DNA of 64,000 bases from Ruminococcus sp. (lineage in GTDB: Bacteria > Bacillota > Clostridia > Oscillospirales > Ruminococcaceae). Positions 52,079 to 61,064 of this stretch are shown piece after piece. A model generated the notes under the pieces. The model ran no database searches. It had not been told where the DNA came from and saw only the letters and a program-made list of their open reading frames with translations. Position 1 is the first letter of the stretch; every line of letters begins with the position of its first letter. The stretch spans positions 1-64,000 of the forward strand of contig JAFXVY010000058.1 in assembly GCA_017534595.1 (NCBI GenBank), in the 5' to 3' direction. The translations under genes were made by a program, and so were the position numbers.

Positions 52079-53917
52079 TTATTCAACTGTTACGCTCTTT
52101 GCGAGGTTTCTCGGCTTATCAACGTCAAGGCCCTTTGCTACCGATACATAGTAACCCATGAGCTGCAGCGGAACTACCGCAAGGCTTGCTGCGAACAGCG
52201 GATCGGTCTTGGGGATGTATGCGGTAAAGTCCGCGGTATCCTCAACGCTGTAATTGCCGTAGGTGGTGAGCCCCATGATGTAAGCTCCGCGGCTCTTGCA
52301 CTCGGCCATATTTGAAACGGTCTTTTCAAAGAGATCCTGCTGGGTCAGCACGCTTATCAGCAGCGTACCGTTCTCGATAAGCGAGATAGGACCGTGCTTG
52401 AGCTCGCCGGCGGCGTAAGCCTCCGAATGGATGTAGCTGATCTCCTTCATCTTGAGCGAACCCTCAAGGCTTACGGCGTAGTCGATACCGCGCCCGATAA
52501 AGAAAGCGTCGCGGATATTGGCAAACTTGGAGGCGAACCACTGTATGCGCTCCTTATCCTCAAGGATCTTTTCGACCTTTTCGGGGAGGGTCTGTATCTC
52601 GGCAAGCAGCTCGGCAAATCTTTCCTCGGTGATCTCCTCACGCACCTTTGCAAATTGCATGGCGAGCAGATACCCTGCGATAAGCTGAGTGCTGTAAGCC
52701 TTGGTGGTGGCAACGGAGATCTCGGGGCCGGCAAGTGTATAGAATACGTTGTCGGCATCTCTTGCGATATTGGAACCTACAACATTTACGATACCGAGTG
52801 TCTTGATGCCGCGCTCCTTGGCAAGCGTCAGAGCCGCACGGCTGTCGGCAGTCTCACCGGACTGACTGATGATGATAACAAGGCTGTTCTTGTTGAGAGG
52901 CATTTTCCTGTATCTGAACTCGGAAGCGAGCTCAACTCTTACAGGGATAGTGGTAAGCTCTTCGATAACATACTGTACGGCAACTCCAACATGATAAGCG
53001 GAGCCGCAGGCTACAATATAGATCTGATCGAGCCCCTTGACTTCTTCGTCGGTAAGGCCAAACTCCTCAAGAACGATATTGCCATCCTTGACAACGGAAT
53101 TGATGGTGTCCTTGATGACCTTGGGCTGCTCATGGATCTCCTTGAGCATGAAGTGCTCATAGCCGCCCTTTTCGGCTGCCTCGGCATTCCACTTGATCTC
53201 GGTGAGCTCCTTCTCGATCTCTTCACGGTCAATGTTGTAGAATGTCACCTTGCCGGTCTCAAGCTTGGCGATCTCCATGTTGCCTATATAATATACGTTT
53301 CTGGTGTATTTGAGTATGGCGGGAACATCGGAAGCCACATAGGTCTCGCCGTCAGCGATACCGATTATCATCGGGCTGTCCTTCCTTGCGGTATAGATCT
53401 CGCCGGGGAAGGCCTTGAACATAACGCAGAGCGCATAGGAGCCGCGGATACGGGTCATCGCTCTTGCTATAGCGTCTACGGGGCCTTCACTGTATTTGTT
53501 GTAGTAGTAATCAATGAGCTTTACGGCGACCTCGGTATCGGTCTGGGACTTGAAGCTGTAGCCGCGCTTTACAAGCTTTTCCTTGAGTTCCTGATAGTTC
53601 TCGATGATACCGTTGTGAACGGCAACTACGTTCTCGTCGTCGCTGGCATGGGGATGAGCATTGAGGGAAGAAGGCTCGCCGTGAGTAGCCCACCTTGTAT
53701 GACCGATGCCGCAGCAGCCCATAACAGCCGAACCGTTATTGGTCATTTCCTGGAGCACCTTGAGCTTGCCTTTAGCCTTAACTATCTCAATATCCTTCTG
53801 CCCGTCTCTTACAGCGATACCGGCAGAATCATAGCCTCTGTATTCGAGCTTGGAGAGCCCGTCAAGCAGTATGGGTGCTGCCTGTCTGTTTCCCGAAAAG
53901 CCGACAATACCACACAT
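52079..53917 (-). CDS. glmS: Glutamine-fructose-6-phosphate aminotransferase GlmS
   Basis: Makes glucosamine-6-phosphate, the entry to peptidoglycan precursor synthesis. The 612-aa protein has the N-terminal class II glutaminase with nucleophile Cys2 (MCGIVGFSGNRQAAP), the ammonia-channel linker, and two SIS sugar-isomerase domains; the C-terminus is DKPRNLAKSVTVE, as usual. GAGG precedes the ATG. Only about 60 nt separate the promoter from the start, too little room for a glmS ribozyme, so that control is absent here. Confidence 0.97.
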   Translation of the reverse strand: MCGIVGFSGNRQAAPILLDGLSKLEYRGYDSAGIAVRDGQKDIEIVKAKGKLKVLQEMTNNGSAVMGCCGIGHTRWATHGEPSSLNAHPHASDDENVVAVHNGIIENYQELKEKLVKRGYSFKSQTDTEVAVKLIDYYYNKYSEGPVDAIARAMTRIRGSYALCVMFKAFPGEIYTARKDSPMIIGIADGETYVASDVPAILKYTRNVYYIGNMEIAKLETGKVTFYNIDREEIEKELTEIKWNAEAAEKGGYEHFMLKEIHEQPKVIKDTINSVVKDGNIVLEEFGLTDEEVKGLDQIYIVACGSAYHVGVAVQYVIEELTTIPVRVELASEFRYRKMPLNKNSLVIIISQSGETADSRAALTLAKERGIKTLGIVNVVGSNIARDADNVFYTLAGPEISVATTKAYSTQLIAGYLLAMQFAKVREEITEERFAELLAEIQTLPEKVEKILEDKERIQWFASKFANIRDAFFIGRGIDYAVSLEGSLKMKEISYIHSEAYAAGELKHGPISLIENGTLLISVLTQQDLFEKTVSNMAECKSRGAYIMGLTTYGNYSVEDTADFTAYIPKTDPLFAASLAVVPLQLMGYYVSVAKGLDVDKPRNLAKSVTVE

Positions 53918-53974
53918 AATTGAATCCTCACTTTTCTTAAGATCTCGGTCGTAAAACCTGTGTACATATCAGAT

Positions 53975-54003
53975 ATTATATCATAAACTGCACATAAAGT
54001 CAA
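53975..54003 (-). promoter_or_regulatory. Promoter of glmS
   Basis: Minus strand: TTGACT (53998-54003), 17-nt spacer, perfect TATAAT (53975-53980). The -35 box directly abuts the stop codon of the upstream gene. Confidence 0.8.
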
Positions 54004-55095
54004 TCATTTCCTGCCGGAGGTCGTTTTTATTTTTTTGCGCTTGCGGTCTGATTTGCTCTTTATCCAGACAATTATGATGATCAGAGCGACTATCAGCGTC
54101 CCGAGTATGATCAGCAGAGAGGGCATCAGCTTGTCCCTAAGCTCGGCAACACCGCTCTTCTCCGAGGCGGATGAGGCCGCTGATGAGCTTTCGGAACTGT
54201 CAGTCACCGCTGCCGGCACTGATTCCTGCTCCGAGAATGAGCTGTCGATCTGCTCCGCTTCACCGGAGGTGTCGTCGGAGCTGTCGGGCATATCCTTATA
54301 GATCGTAAGCCTGTAGACCTTCTCGTTATCGTCATCGTCGGTGACAGTGATGAAAACTCTTGTTTCGGCCTCAACAAGATGCACAACGGCATTGGTGAGC
54401 GTCACCTCGCCGTCGAACCAGGTACTGCACTTGAAAAAAATGTAGTCGGTTATATCCGTTTTCTCGGCGTAGATAGAGATCTGATCTGTATCGCTGTCGG
54501 CCTTGACAGAGTACTCGTAAAAATCGGGCGAGAACTCCGGGGCAAGCTTACCGCCGGTAACGCTCATAGCTTTGAGAGCACCCTTTACCCGCTCTCCGCT
54601 TTCATCAGCCGAGGAAGGAGTCTCCGAGCTTTCGGCATCGGAGCTGTCGGAGGCAGAGCTCTGGACAGCTTCTTTTATATCTATGGTTAACGTGTGTTCC
54701 GAGCTGTCAATCGGTACGCCGTCCGGAGACGATACAACGCAGTTGTTAAGACTTATCTCGGATGTGCCCCGAGCCAGAGCCTTGAATTTGAGAGGCACAG
54801 AAAAGCTCATCGTCTTGTTATCCGGGAAATCATGCAGATGAAGTATCCCGTTCCCGCCGGAGGCACTTCCCTCGATATAGATCAGCATATCTGGATCGTA
54901 TACTATATTGGTCTCAGCCCAGCCGATACGGCTGTCAGCGGTAAAGACCACCGAAAGAGTGAACTCCTCACCCTCCGAGACCTCGACGGGAGCCGCCAGA
55001 AAAGTCCCGCTCTCGGCAAAAGCCTGTATAGCCGCACCAACAGCCGCGATAATGATGATCACCGCCAGCATCAGTGCTTTTTTGATATATGTCAT
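54004..55095 (-). CDS. Secreted, membrane-anchored cohesin-like protein
   Basis: The 363-aa protein has a signal peptide (residues 1-27, ending AFA), a cohesin-like domain (about 30-140; VSEGEEFTLSVVF, NIVYDPDML, ARGTSEISLNNCVVSSPDG), and a Ser-rich linker. A cadherin-like beta-sandwich follows (about 172-268; LKAMSVTGGKLAPEFSPDFYEYSV), then a second Ser-rich linker, a C-terminal membrane segment (324-345) and a basic tail (RKRKKIK). The cohesin would face outward, held near the membrane rather than sorted by an LPxTG motif. Cohesins bind dockerins in cellulosomes; single cohesins of unknown role also occur in other bacteria. No dockerin protein is visible in this window. Confidence 0.85.
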   Translation of the reverse strand: MTYIKKALMLAVIIIIAAVGAAIQAFAESGTFLAAPVEVSEGEEFTLSVVFTADSRIGWAETNIVYDPDMLIYIEGSASGGNGILHLHDFPDNKTMSFSVPLKFKALARGTSEISLNNCVVSSPDGVPIDSSEHTLTIDIKEAVQSSASDSSDAESSETPSSADESGERVKGALKAMSVTGGKLAPEFSPDFYEYSVKADSDTDQISIYAEKTDITDYIFFKCSTWFDGEVTLTNAVVHLVEAETRVFITVTDDDDNEKVYRLTIYKDMPDSSDDTSGEAEQIDSSFSEQESVPAAVTDSSESSSAASSASEKSGVAELRDKLMPSLLIILGTLIVALIIIIVWIKSKSDRKRKKIKTTSGRK

Positions 55096-55149
55096 TTTGA
55101 CCTCCTGTCAATCTGAACGTCTGTCACAGAACACAAAAGTTCCTATACT

Positions 55150-55178
55150 ATTATATTACATAAGTTTCCTTAAGTCAA
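55150..55178 (-). promoter_or_regulatory. Promoter of the cohesin-like gene
   Basis: Minus strand: TTGACT (55173-55178), 17-nt spacer, TATAAT (55150-55155), in the gap after the polysaccharide deacetylase stop. Confidence 0.8.
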
Positions 55179-55189
55179 CATTAAAACTG

Positions 55190-56074
55190 TTAACGTGATA
55201 ATATTCCATTCATAAATTGCTCTGTTGAGATCCCGGCAGGCCGGTTAAAACGCCCGAGCTCATAAAGGCTGCTTCCGTCCCCTCGGATGATCCGGCTTAT
55301 CTTCTCTTCGGCTCCGAGCGAAGCCTTGAACCCGCAGACCTTAACGAGTGTTCTCGATGCGGCACAGGTCAGCCCGAAGGGATAGGTATAGACCTGCGGC
55401 GTGATGCCTGTGGCTTCTTTTATCATCTCCTGAACCTTGAAGGTGTCGTTGAAGAATAGGCGGCGGTATTCCTCAAAGCTCTCGGAGCCGAGCTGCAGCG
55501 AGCCCCGGCGCTCGCCGAGCCCGTGGAGATCGTAGCTGTGATTCGCTATTTCAGCTATGCCGGTCTGGGTTAGGGTGACGATATCATGCAGATCCATATA
55601 GGAATAAAGATCCGACGGCTCAGCCTCTTCGCAGGCAGCCTCGGTATATCTCCCGACGACCGAGAATACGCCGCACATATCGTACTTTATAAGCAGCGGC
55701 AGAACATAGGTCAGATTGTTTAGCTGACCGTCATCAAAGGTGAGAATGACAGGTTTTTCTGGCAGCTCCCCGCCGTTCAGACAGAAATCTATGACCTGAC
55801 CCGCCGCGACCGCTGTGTACCCGTGCTCTTTGAGCCAGACCATATCGCTTTCGAGCAAAGACGGTGATATCACATAGTCTCCCTGTCTTTCGGTATCTGG
55901 CAGTATGCTGTGATACATAAGTATCGGGATATTTCTGTAAGAATCATCCTTTTCGGGAGAAAGATCTGCTCCGTCAGCACTTGACCTTGACACAGCAAAT
56001 ACAAGTATCAGAAGCAGAACGGTCATTATAACTGCTATAAAGGACTTATCCTTTACAAGATTTCTGGCGTTCAT
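55190..56074 (-). CDS. Polysaccharide deacetylase (CE4 family), membrane anchored
   Basis: The 294-aa protein has an N-terminal membrane anchor (about residues 11-33) and a NodB-type carbohydrate esterase 4 domain. The metal and catalytic motifs are TFDDGQ near residue 115 (the tandem aspartates), and the HxxxxH pair in ANHSYDLHG near 177-182. The segment YTYPFGL near 232 corresponds to the family's motif 3. Likely substrates are N-acetylated cell-wall or environmental glycans. The start follows AAGGAG. It has no close partner downstream; the cohesin-like gene has its own promoter. Confidence 0.9.
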   Translation of the reverse strand: MNARNLVKDKSFIAVIMTVLLLILVFAVSRSSADGADLSPEKDDSYRNIPILMYHSILPDTERQGDYVISPSLLESDMVWLKEHGYTAVAAGQVIDFCLNGGELPEKPVILTFDDGQLNNLTYVLPLLIKYDMCGVFSVVGRYTEAACEEAEPSDLYSYMDLHDIVTLTQTGIAEIANHSYDLHGLGERRGSLQLGSESFEEYRRLFFNDTFKVQEMIKEATGITPQVYTYPFGLTCAASRTLVKVCGFKASLGAEEKISRIIRGDGSSLYELGRFNRPAGISTEQFMNGILSR

Positions 56075-56110
56075 TGTATCAGCTCCTTGCTATCATCTGA
56101 CAAATTATAT

Positions 56111-56116
56111 GCCCGG
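56111..56116 (-). promoter_or_regulatory. Candidate -10 box for the polysaccharide deacetylase gene
   Basis: Minus-strand TATAAT lies about 40 nt before the start, inside CCCGGGCATATAATTTG. No good -35 hexamer is found at 16-18 nt. Confidence 0.35.
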
Positions 56117-56194
56117 GACTGCACGATTATCATACTACGTTCGGGTCCGGTTAAAAAAATGTAGAGAAACAGTAAAAAAGTTTTGCTTTACCTC

Positions 56195-56223
56195 TTGAAA
56201 AATTTGTGCATATCTGATATAAT
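56195..56223 (+). promoter_or_regulatory. Promoter of the chemoreceptor gene
   Basis: TTGAAA (56195-56200), 17-nt spacer, perfect TATAAT (56218-56223). Confidence 0.8.
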
Positions 56224-56288
56224 AGTATTGATATAGATACAATTACTGTTGATTATTCTCATACCTGATATTATAAGGGGGCTTTAGC

Positions 56289-58463
56289 TTGAAAACTATC
56301 CGATCAAAAATGATGCTCGCGATGCTCGTTGTATCACTGCTGATCATCGGTCTGTACAGCTTGTTCTGCATACTGTATATCGACAAATCCGTTAAGACCA
56401 CGCTGAATTCGACGATCGCACCGCTTGCCGAGCAGTCTGCCAATAACTTTGATACTGTCGTTACCAACTACGGCAGGATGTTCTCGGCTTATATCAGTAA
56501 TGATGTGTTCACTTCGGCGACCTCCGATAAGGCGAGGCTCGATTTCCTCGAGAGCTGCTATACAGATGAAGACGGCGAGTATTCATACGCTCTCTACGGC
56601 TCGGACTGCAATATAATAACCTGTACTGCCGGCCTCTGCACAGTGGCGATAAAGCAGGAGGATGTCGCAAAGGCTCTGAGCCTCAACGATGTTTTCTACG
56701 GCGATATAATCTCCATCAAGAACGATATCTACTTCTCCATACTCTGCCCCGTAAAGCTTGACAGCGGCAATTCTATCGTCGCCGGCGTTACTCTTAAGGC
56801 AGATGCCCTCAACAGCGTGATCGAGAATATCAATTTCAGTGAGAACGGCTATGCTTTCGTAGTTGATTCGCAGGGCAACACGATCCTTCACAAATCCAAG
56901 CAGAAGGCTGTCAACCGCGCGAACCCTGTTAAGATGTCCGGCAGCGACTCGACCTATACCGATCTTGCGAACTTCATTACCAACGCTATCAATTCCAATG
57001 ACGGCTCGGCTGAGTATGATAGTAACGAAGGTGTCAAGTACATAGGAGGCTATTCCAAGTGCTCATACTTCGGCGGAACTCTCTGCGTAGTCTGCCCTGC
57101 TGAGGACTTCATGAGCGCAAGCTCCTCCGCTCTGAAAAACATTCTTTACATCGGACTTGCTCTTGTTATTATAACCGTACTTGTATCGATCTTCGTAGCA
57201 CAGAGAATGGCTAAGCCCATCGTTTCCACCACCAACCGTATCCGCGAGCTTGCTCAGGGCAACCTGACCGATAAGGTCGAGGTTTCATACTCCAAGGACG
57301 AGATCGGTATACTTTCCGGCTCGCTTGCAGATACGATCGTAAGACTCAGGCAGTACATAACTCTTATAACCGTTGCACTGACCCAGATCTCCGAAGGCAA
57401 TATGACTCACAGAGTAGAAGGCGACTTCAAGGGCGACTTCATAAAGATCAAGACCACCTTCAACGAGATCCTTGAATCCCTCGGTGAGACCTTTGCTTCG
57501 ATCAATACCTCCGCTGAGCAGGTAAACTCCGGCGCCGTACAGGTATCCAACTCCGCTCAGGCACTTTCACAGGGCTCCACGCAGCAGGCCAGCGCTATCG
57601 AAGAACTCTCCGCTACCCTGAACGATGTATCCACTCAGGTAAAACAGAATTCCAAGGATGCGAAGAACGCTTACAATATCGTAACCGAAAATACCAAGGC
57701 TATCTCCGCCTGCAACGAGGATATGAACAATATGCTCGACGCTATGGAGCAGATCCATTCGACCACCGCAGAGATCTCGAACATCATCCAGGTAATCGAC
57801 GAGATCTCCTTCCAGACCAATATCCTCGCCCTCAACGCAGCTGTTGAGGCTGCACGCGAAGGCTCCAAGGGCTTCGGCGTCGTAGCTGACGAAGTAAGAC
57901 GTCTGGCTTCCCGTTCGGCAGAGGCCGCCAAGCAGACCGCTGCTCTTATAGAGAACTCCACCAAGGCCGTTAACAAGGGCTCCGAGCTCGCAGCGCAGAC
58001 CGCTCACTCGCTTGGTGATATCGTTAACGACTCCGTGACCATCCAGGGACTTGTAAAGAACATCACCGATGCATCCGCTCAGCAGGCTGAGGCGATCGTA
58101 CAGATCAACACCGGTGTTGACCAGATCTCCGCCGTTGTAGCTACTAACACCAAGACCGCTATCGGTGCAGCATCCGCAAGTGAGGAGCTGTCTCAGCAGT
58201 CGCTCATACTCAAGAACATGATCGCCAAGTTCAGGCTCGCCGAGGATGAGGATCACATCGAATACAACGATGATGACGATTACGGCAGCTATGACGGATA
58301 CAGCAGCAGCGGCAGCAACAATTCTATCATGAACAAGGCTGTCAACGATCTGCTCGAACCCGATGATGATGATGACGATGAATACGTTGACAAGTCTCAG
58401 CTCGATTCCGTTTCGGAGGACGATCTCAAGATCGTGCTCGACGACGAGGACGACAAGTACTGA
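56289..58463 (+). CDS. Methyl-accepting chemotaxis protein with acidic C-terminal tail
   Basis: Transmembrane chemoreceptor of 724 aa: first membrane helix (about 8-32), an extracytoplasmic sensor (35-280, cache-like by size and layout), second helix (285-308; ILYIGLALVIITVLVSIFVA), HAMP (309-360), a second HAMP-like linker, and the MCP signalling domain (about 390-650). The signalling hairpin tip is well kept (EISFQTNILALNAAVEAAREG). The last 70 residues are unusual, with very acidic Asp/Glu runs and Ser/Gly-rich stretches. The start is a TTG with AAGGGGG 7 nt upstream. No other chemotaxis gene is in this window. Confidence 0.92.
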   Translation: MKTIRSKMMLAMLVVSLLIIGLYSLFCILYIDKSVKTTLNSTIAPLAEQSANNFDTVVTNYGRMFSAYISNDVFTSATSDKARLDFLESCYTDEDGEYSYALYGSDCNIITCTAGLCTVAIKQEDVAKALSLNDVFYGDIISIKNDIYFSILCPVKLDSGNSIVAGVTLKADALNSVIENINFSENGYAFVVDSQGNTILHKSKQKAVNRANPVKMSGSDSTYTDLANFITNAINSNDGSAEYDSNEGVKYIGGYSKCSYFGGTLCVVCPAEDFMSASSSALKNILYIGLALVIITVLVSIFVAQRMAKPIVSTTNRIRELAQGNLTDKVEVSYSKDEIGILSGSLADTIVRLRQYITLITVALTQISEGNMTHRVEGDFKGDFIKIKTTFNEILESLGETFASINTSAEQVNSGAVQVSNSAQALSQGSTQQASAIEELSATLNDVSTQVKQNSKDAKNAYNIVTENTKAISACNEDMNNMLDAMEQIHSTTAEISNIIQVIDEISFQTNILALNAAVEAAREGSKGFGVVADEVRRLASRSAEAAKQTAALIENSTKAVNKGSELAAQTAHSLGDIVNDSVTIQGLVKNITDASAQQAEAIVQINTGVDQISAVVATNTKTAIGAASASEELSQQSLILKNMIAKFRLAEDEDHIEYNDDDDYGSYDGYSSSGSNNSIMNKAVNDLLEPDDDDDDEYVDKSQLDSVSEDDLKIVLDDEDDKY

Positions 58464-58482
58464 TAAACATACTTGAAAATCA

Positions 58483-58516
58483 ACGGGTGACTTCCCTGCC
58501 ATAAGAAGTCACCCGT
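58483..58516 (+). terminator. Hairpin between the chemoreceptor and phosphofructokinase genes
   Basis: ACGGGTGACTTC pairs with GAAGTCACCCGT around a 10-nt loop. No U-run follows, so it may be a weak terminator or a 5'-leader structure for the kinase gene. Confidence 0.45.
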
Positions 58517-58537
58517 AAATAACAGGAGGAGAAATAT

Positions 58538-59617
58538 ATGAAAAGACGTATAGGTATTCTCACCAGCGGCGGTGACTGCCCCGGACTCAACGCGACTATA
58601 AGAGGCGTTGCAAAGGCTTGCTACGAAAGATTCGGCGAAGACGTTGAGATCGTCGGCATCCAGAACGGCTACTACGGTCTGATGAATAATATGTGCAAGG
58701 AGATGCAGCAGTCTGACTTTTCGGGTATCCTGACCCGCGGCGGAACTATCTTCGGTACAAAGCGTACCCCCTTCAAGATGATGAAGGTCGTTGAAGAGGA
58801 TAATATGGATAAGGTCAAGGCCATGAAGCAGACCTACAAGAAGCAGAAGCTCGACTGCCTGCTCACTCTCGGCGGCAACGGTACCCACAAGACCGCTAAT
58901 CTGCTCTCCGAGGAGGGGCTGAACGTCATCGGCCTGCCCAAGACGATAGACAACGATATCTGGGGCACCTCCGTTACCTTCGGTTTCCATACCGCCGTTG
59001 ATATAGCCACCGATGTTATCGACAGGCTCCATACCACTGCTACCTCCCACAACAGGATACTCGTTGTTGAGATCATGGGCAACAAGGCCGGGTGGCTGAC
59101 CCTTTATTCCGGCATCGCAGGCGGTGCTGATATAATCGTTATCCCCGAGATCCCCTACGATATCGACAAGCTCGCTCAGGCCTGTGTCAAGCGTGCAGAG
59201 GGCGGCAAGGGCTTCTCTATCCTCGCGGTTGCCGAGGGCGCGTTCGACGTCGAGGAAGCCAAGATGAAGAAAAAAGAGCGTGCCAAGACCCGTGCCGAGG
59301 CCGGAATCACCACTGCTTCCACACGTATCGCCAAGCAGATAGAGGCCGCGACCGGCTGCGAGACAAGAGTATGCGTTCCCGGTCATATGCTCAGAGGCGG
59401 CAGCCCCTCGGCTTATGACAGAGTCCTCGCTACCAAGTTCGGCGTCCGTGCCGCACAGCTCATAGCCGAGGACAAGTACGGCTACGCTGTTGCGATGATA
59501 AACGAAGCCGTTTCCGAGAACAAGCTCATCGACGTTGCCGGCAAGACCAAATTCGTTCCCGCTGACGATCAGATGGTCAAGACTGCAAGAGACATCGGCA
59601 TCTCCTTCGGCGATTGA
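58538..59617 (+). CDS. pfkA: 6-phosphofructokinase
   Basis: Phosphorylates fructose-6-phosphate. The 359-aa chain has the family motifs SGGDCPGLNATIRG at the start, GGNGTHKTA near residue 110 and LPKTIDNDIWGTSVTFGFHTA near 131-151, with the active-site Asp. The Gly after the Asn in GGNGT is typical of ATP-dependent enzymes. The Lys of PKTIDND is typical of the PPi-dependent and group III types. By these features it belongs to the long group III form found in clostridia and actinobacteria; I would predict ATP but cannot prove it. AGGAGG precedes the ATG. Confidence 0.93.
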   Translation: MKRRIGILTSGGDCPGLNATIRGVAKACYERFGEDVEIVGIQNGYYGLMNNMCKEMQQSDFSGILTRGGTIFGTKRTPFKMMKVVEEDNMDKVKAMKQTYKKQKLDCLLTLGGNGTHKTANLLSEEGLNVIGLPKTIDNDIWGTSVTFGFHTAVDIATDVIDRLHTTATSHNRILVVEIMGNKAGWLTLYSGIAGGADIIVIPEIPYDIDKLAQACVKRAEGGKGFSILAVAEGAFDVEEAKMKKKERAKTRAEAGITTASTRIAKQIEAATGCETRVCVPGHMLRGGSPSAYDRVLATKFGVRAAQLIAEDKYGYAVAMINEAVSENKLIDVAGKTKFVPADDQMVKTARDIGISFGD

Positions 59618-59627
59618 TAAACGATAC

Positions 59628-59668
59628 AAAAAGGGCGTTCACACCGAAAAGTGTGAACGCCCTGATCT
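59628..59668. terminator. Bidirectional terminator between pfkA and the carboxyltransferase gene
   Basis: AGGGCGTTCACAC (59632-59644) pairs with GTGTGAACGCCCT (59651-59663). Read leftward it is followed by TTTTTGTATC; read rightward by a shorter T-run (GATCTTTTATAT). Confidence 0.85.
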
Positions 59669-59669
59669 T

Positions 59670-61064
59670 TTATATCGAATGTACCTTGTTGGCGGCGTCG
59701 GAATGCTGATCTATGCCGAACTTCTTGTTTCTTCTCTGCTCGAAGAACTTGGGAGCTACCTTCGGGAACATAGCGTAGGTGAGGACATCCTCCTCCTGCT
59801 CTGTCCATTCGGAGCACTCGTTGCGCATAGCGTTGAGCTCGGGCTTGAGAAGGTCTGCGGGACGGCAGGTGATAGGTTCCTCCGCACCGAGGATCTTCTT
59901 CTGGAACTCGGGATCGATCTCAACAGGGGTCTTGCCGTACTCGCCCTTGACCATAGCCTTGAATTCTTTGGTAACGGTCTTATAGCGCTCGCCCATGATA
60001 ACATTGAACACAGCCTGTGTACCTACGATCTGAGAGGTCGGGGTAACGAGCGGCGGGAAGCCGGAGTCCTTACGGACCTTCGGGACCTCACGCAGAACGT
60101 CCTCAAGCTGATCAGCCTTGCCTGCCTGCTTGAGCTGAGACAGCAGGTTAGAGAGCATACCGCCCGGCACCTGATAAAGCAGCGCGTTTGTGTTGGTTGC
60201 AAGCATCGAGGGGTCAAGAAGACCGGAGTCTATGTACTTCTTGCGGAGAGTCATGAAATAGTCTCTGATCTCATTGAGCTTTACAAGATCAATGCCGGTA
60301 TCGTACTCGGTGCCCTGGAAGGTCGCAACGATCGACTCTGTCGGAGCGTGGGAGGTACCGAGCGCGAGGGGCGAGATAGCGGTATCGACGGAATCGACGC
60401 CGGCCTCGACAGCTTTGATTATACACATCGAAGCAAGACCTGAGGTGTAGTGAGTGTGCAGAGCCACAGGGATCTTGACCACCGACTTGATATCACGCAC
60501 AAGGCTCTCTGCCTCGTAAGGAGTGAGCAGAGCCGCCATATCCTTGATGCAGATGGAATCAGCACCTGCGGACTCTATGCGTTTTGCATAATCCATATAG
60601 TATTCATGGGTGAATACTTCACCGAGGGTATAGGAGATAGCCACCTGAGCGTGACCCTTTTCCTTGTTGGCCGCCTTGATAGCGGTCTCGAGGTTCCTGA
60701 TATCGTTGAGCGCGTCAAAGATACGGATGATGTCGATACCGTTGGCTATGGACTTCTGAACGAAATACTCTACAAGGTCGTCGGCATAGTGACGGTAGCC
60801 CAGCATATTCTGACCTCTGAACAGCATCTGGAGCTTGGTATTGGGCATCTCTCTGCGGATGATGCGAAGTCTCTCCCAGGGATCCTCGTTGAGGAATCTG
60901 ATGCAGGAGTCAAATGTAGCGCCGCCCCAAACCTCTGCGGAATAATAGCCTATCTTATCCATCTGAGACAGGATCGGCTTCATGTCATCAATAGACATCC
61001 TCGTTGCGATGAGCGACTGATGCGCGTCTCGCAGCGCAGTCTCTGTGATTTTAAGCTTTCCCAT
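59670..61064 (-). CDS. Carboxyltransferase subunit (oxaloacetate decarboxylase alpha / pyruvate carboxylase B type)
   Basis: The 464-aa protein has an HMGL-like TIM barrel with ETALRDAHQSLIATRM (residues 7-22), the metal site residues in LHTHYTSGLASM near 215, and the PYC_OADA helical domain to the C-terminus. The biotinyl-lysine domain (EAMKM motif) that ends many family members is absent, so biotin would come from a separate carrier protein. Products could be oxaloacetate from pyruvate or the reverse; the direction is unknown. It follows coaD and precedes a bidirectional terminator. Confidence 0.88.
   Translation of the reverse strand: MGKLKITETALRDAHQSLIATRMSIDDMKPILSQMDKIGYYSAEVWGGATFDSCIRFLNEDPWERLRIIRREMPNTKLQMLFRGQNMLGYRHYADDLVEYFVQKSIANGIDIIRIFDALNDIRNLETAIKAANKEKGHAQVAISYTLGEVFTHEYYMDYAKRIESAGADSICIKDMAALLTPYEAESLVRDIKSVVKIPVALHTHYTSGLASMCIIKAVEAGVDSVDTAISPLALGTSHAPTESIVATFQGTEYDTGIDLVKLNEIRDYFMTLRKKYIDSGLLDPSMLATNTNALLYQVPGGMLSNLLSQLKQAGKADQLEDVLREVPKVRKDSGFPPLVTPTSQIVGTQAVFNVIMGERYKTVTKEFKAMVKGEYGKTPVEIDPEFQKKILGAEEPITCRPADLLKPELNAMRNECSEWTEQEEDVLTYAMFPKVAPKFFEQRRNKKFGIDQHSDAANKVHSI

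Noticed and set aside
52394..53923. 509-aa open frame on the plus strand across glmS
   Set aside because: It is a shadow of glmS, whose start and end match the family exactly.
57567..59629. Two long minus-strand frames across the chemoreceptor and pfkA
   Set aside because: They are antisense to conserved domains and have no ribosome sites or motifs of their own.
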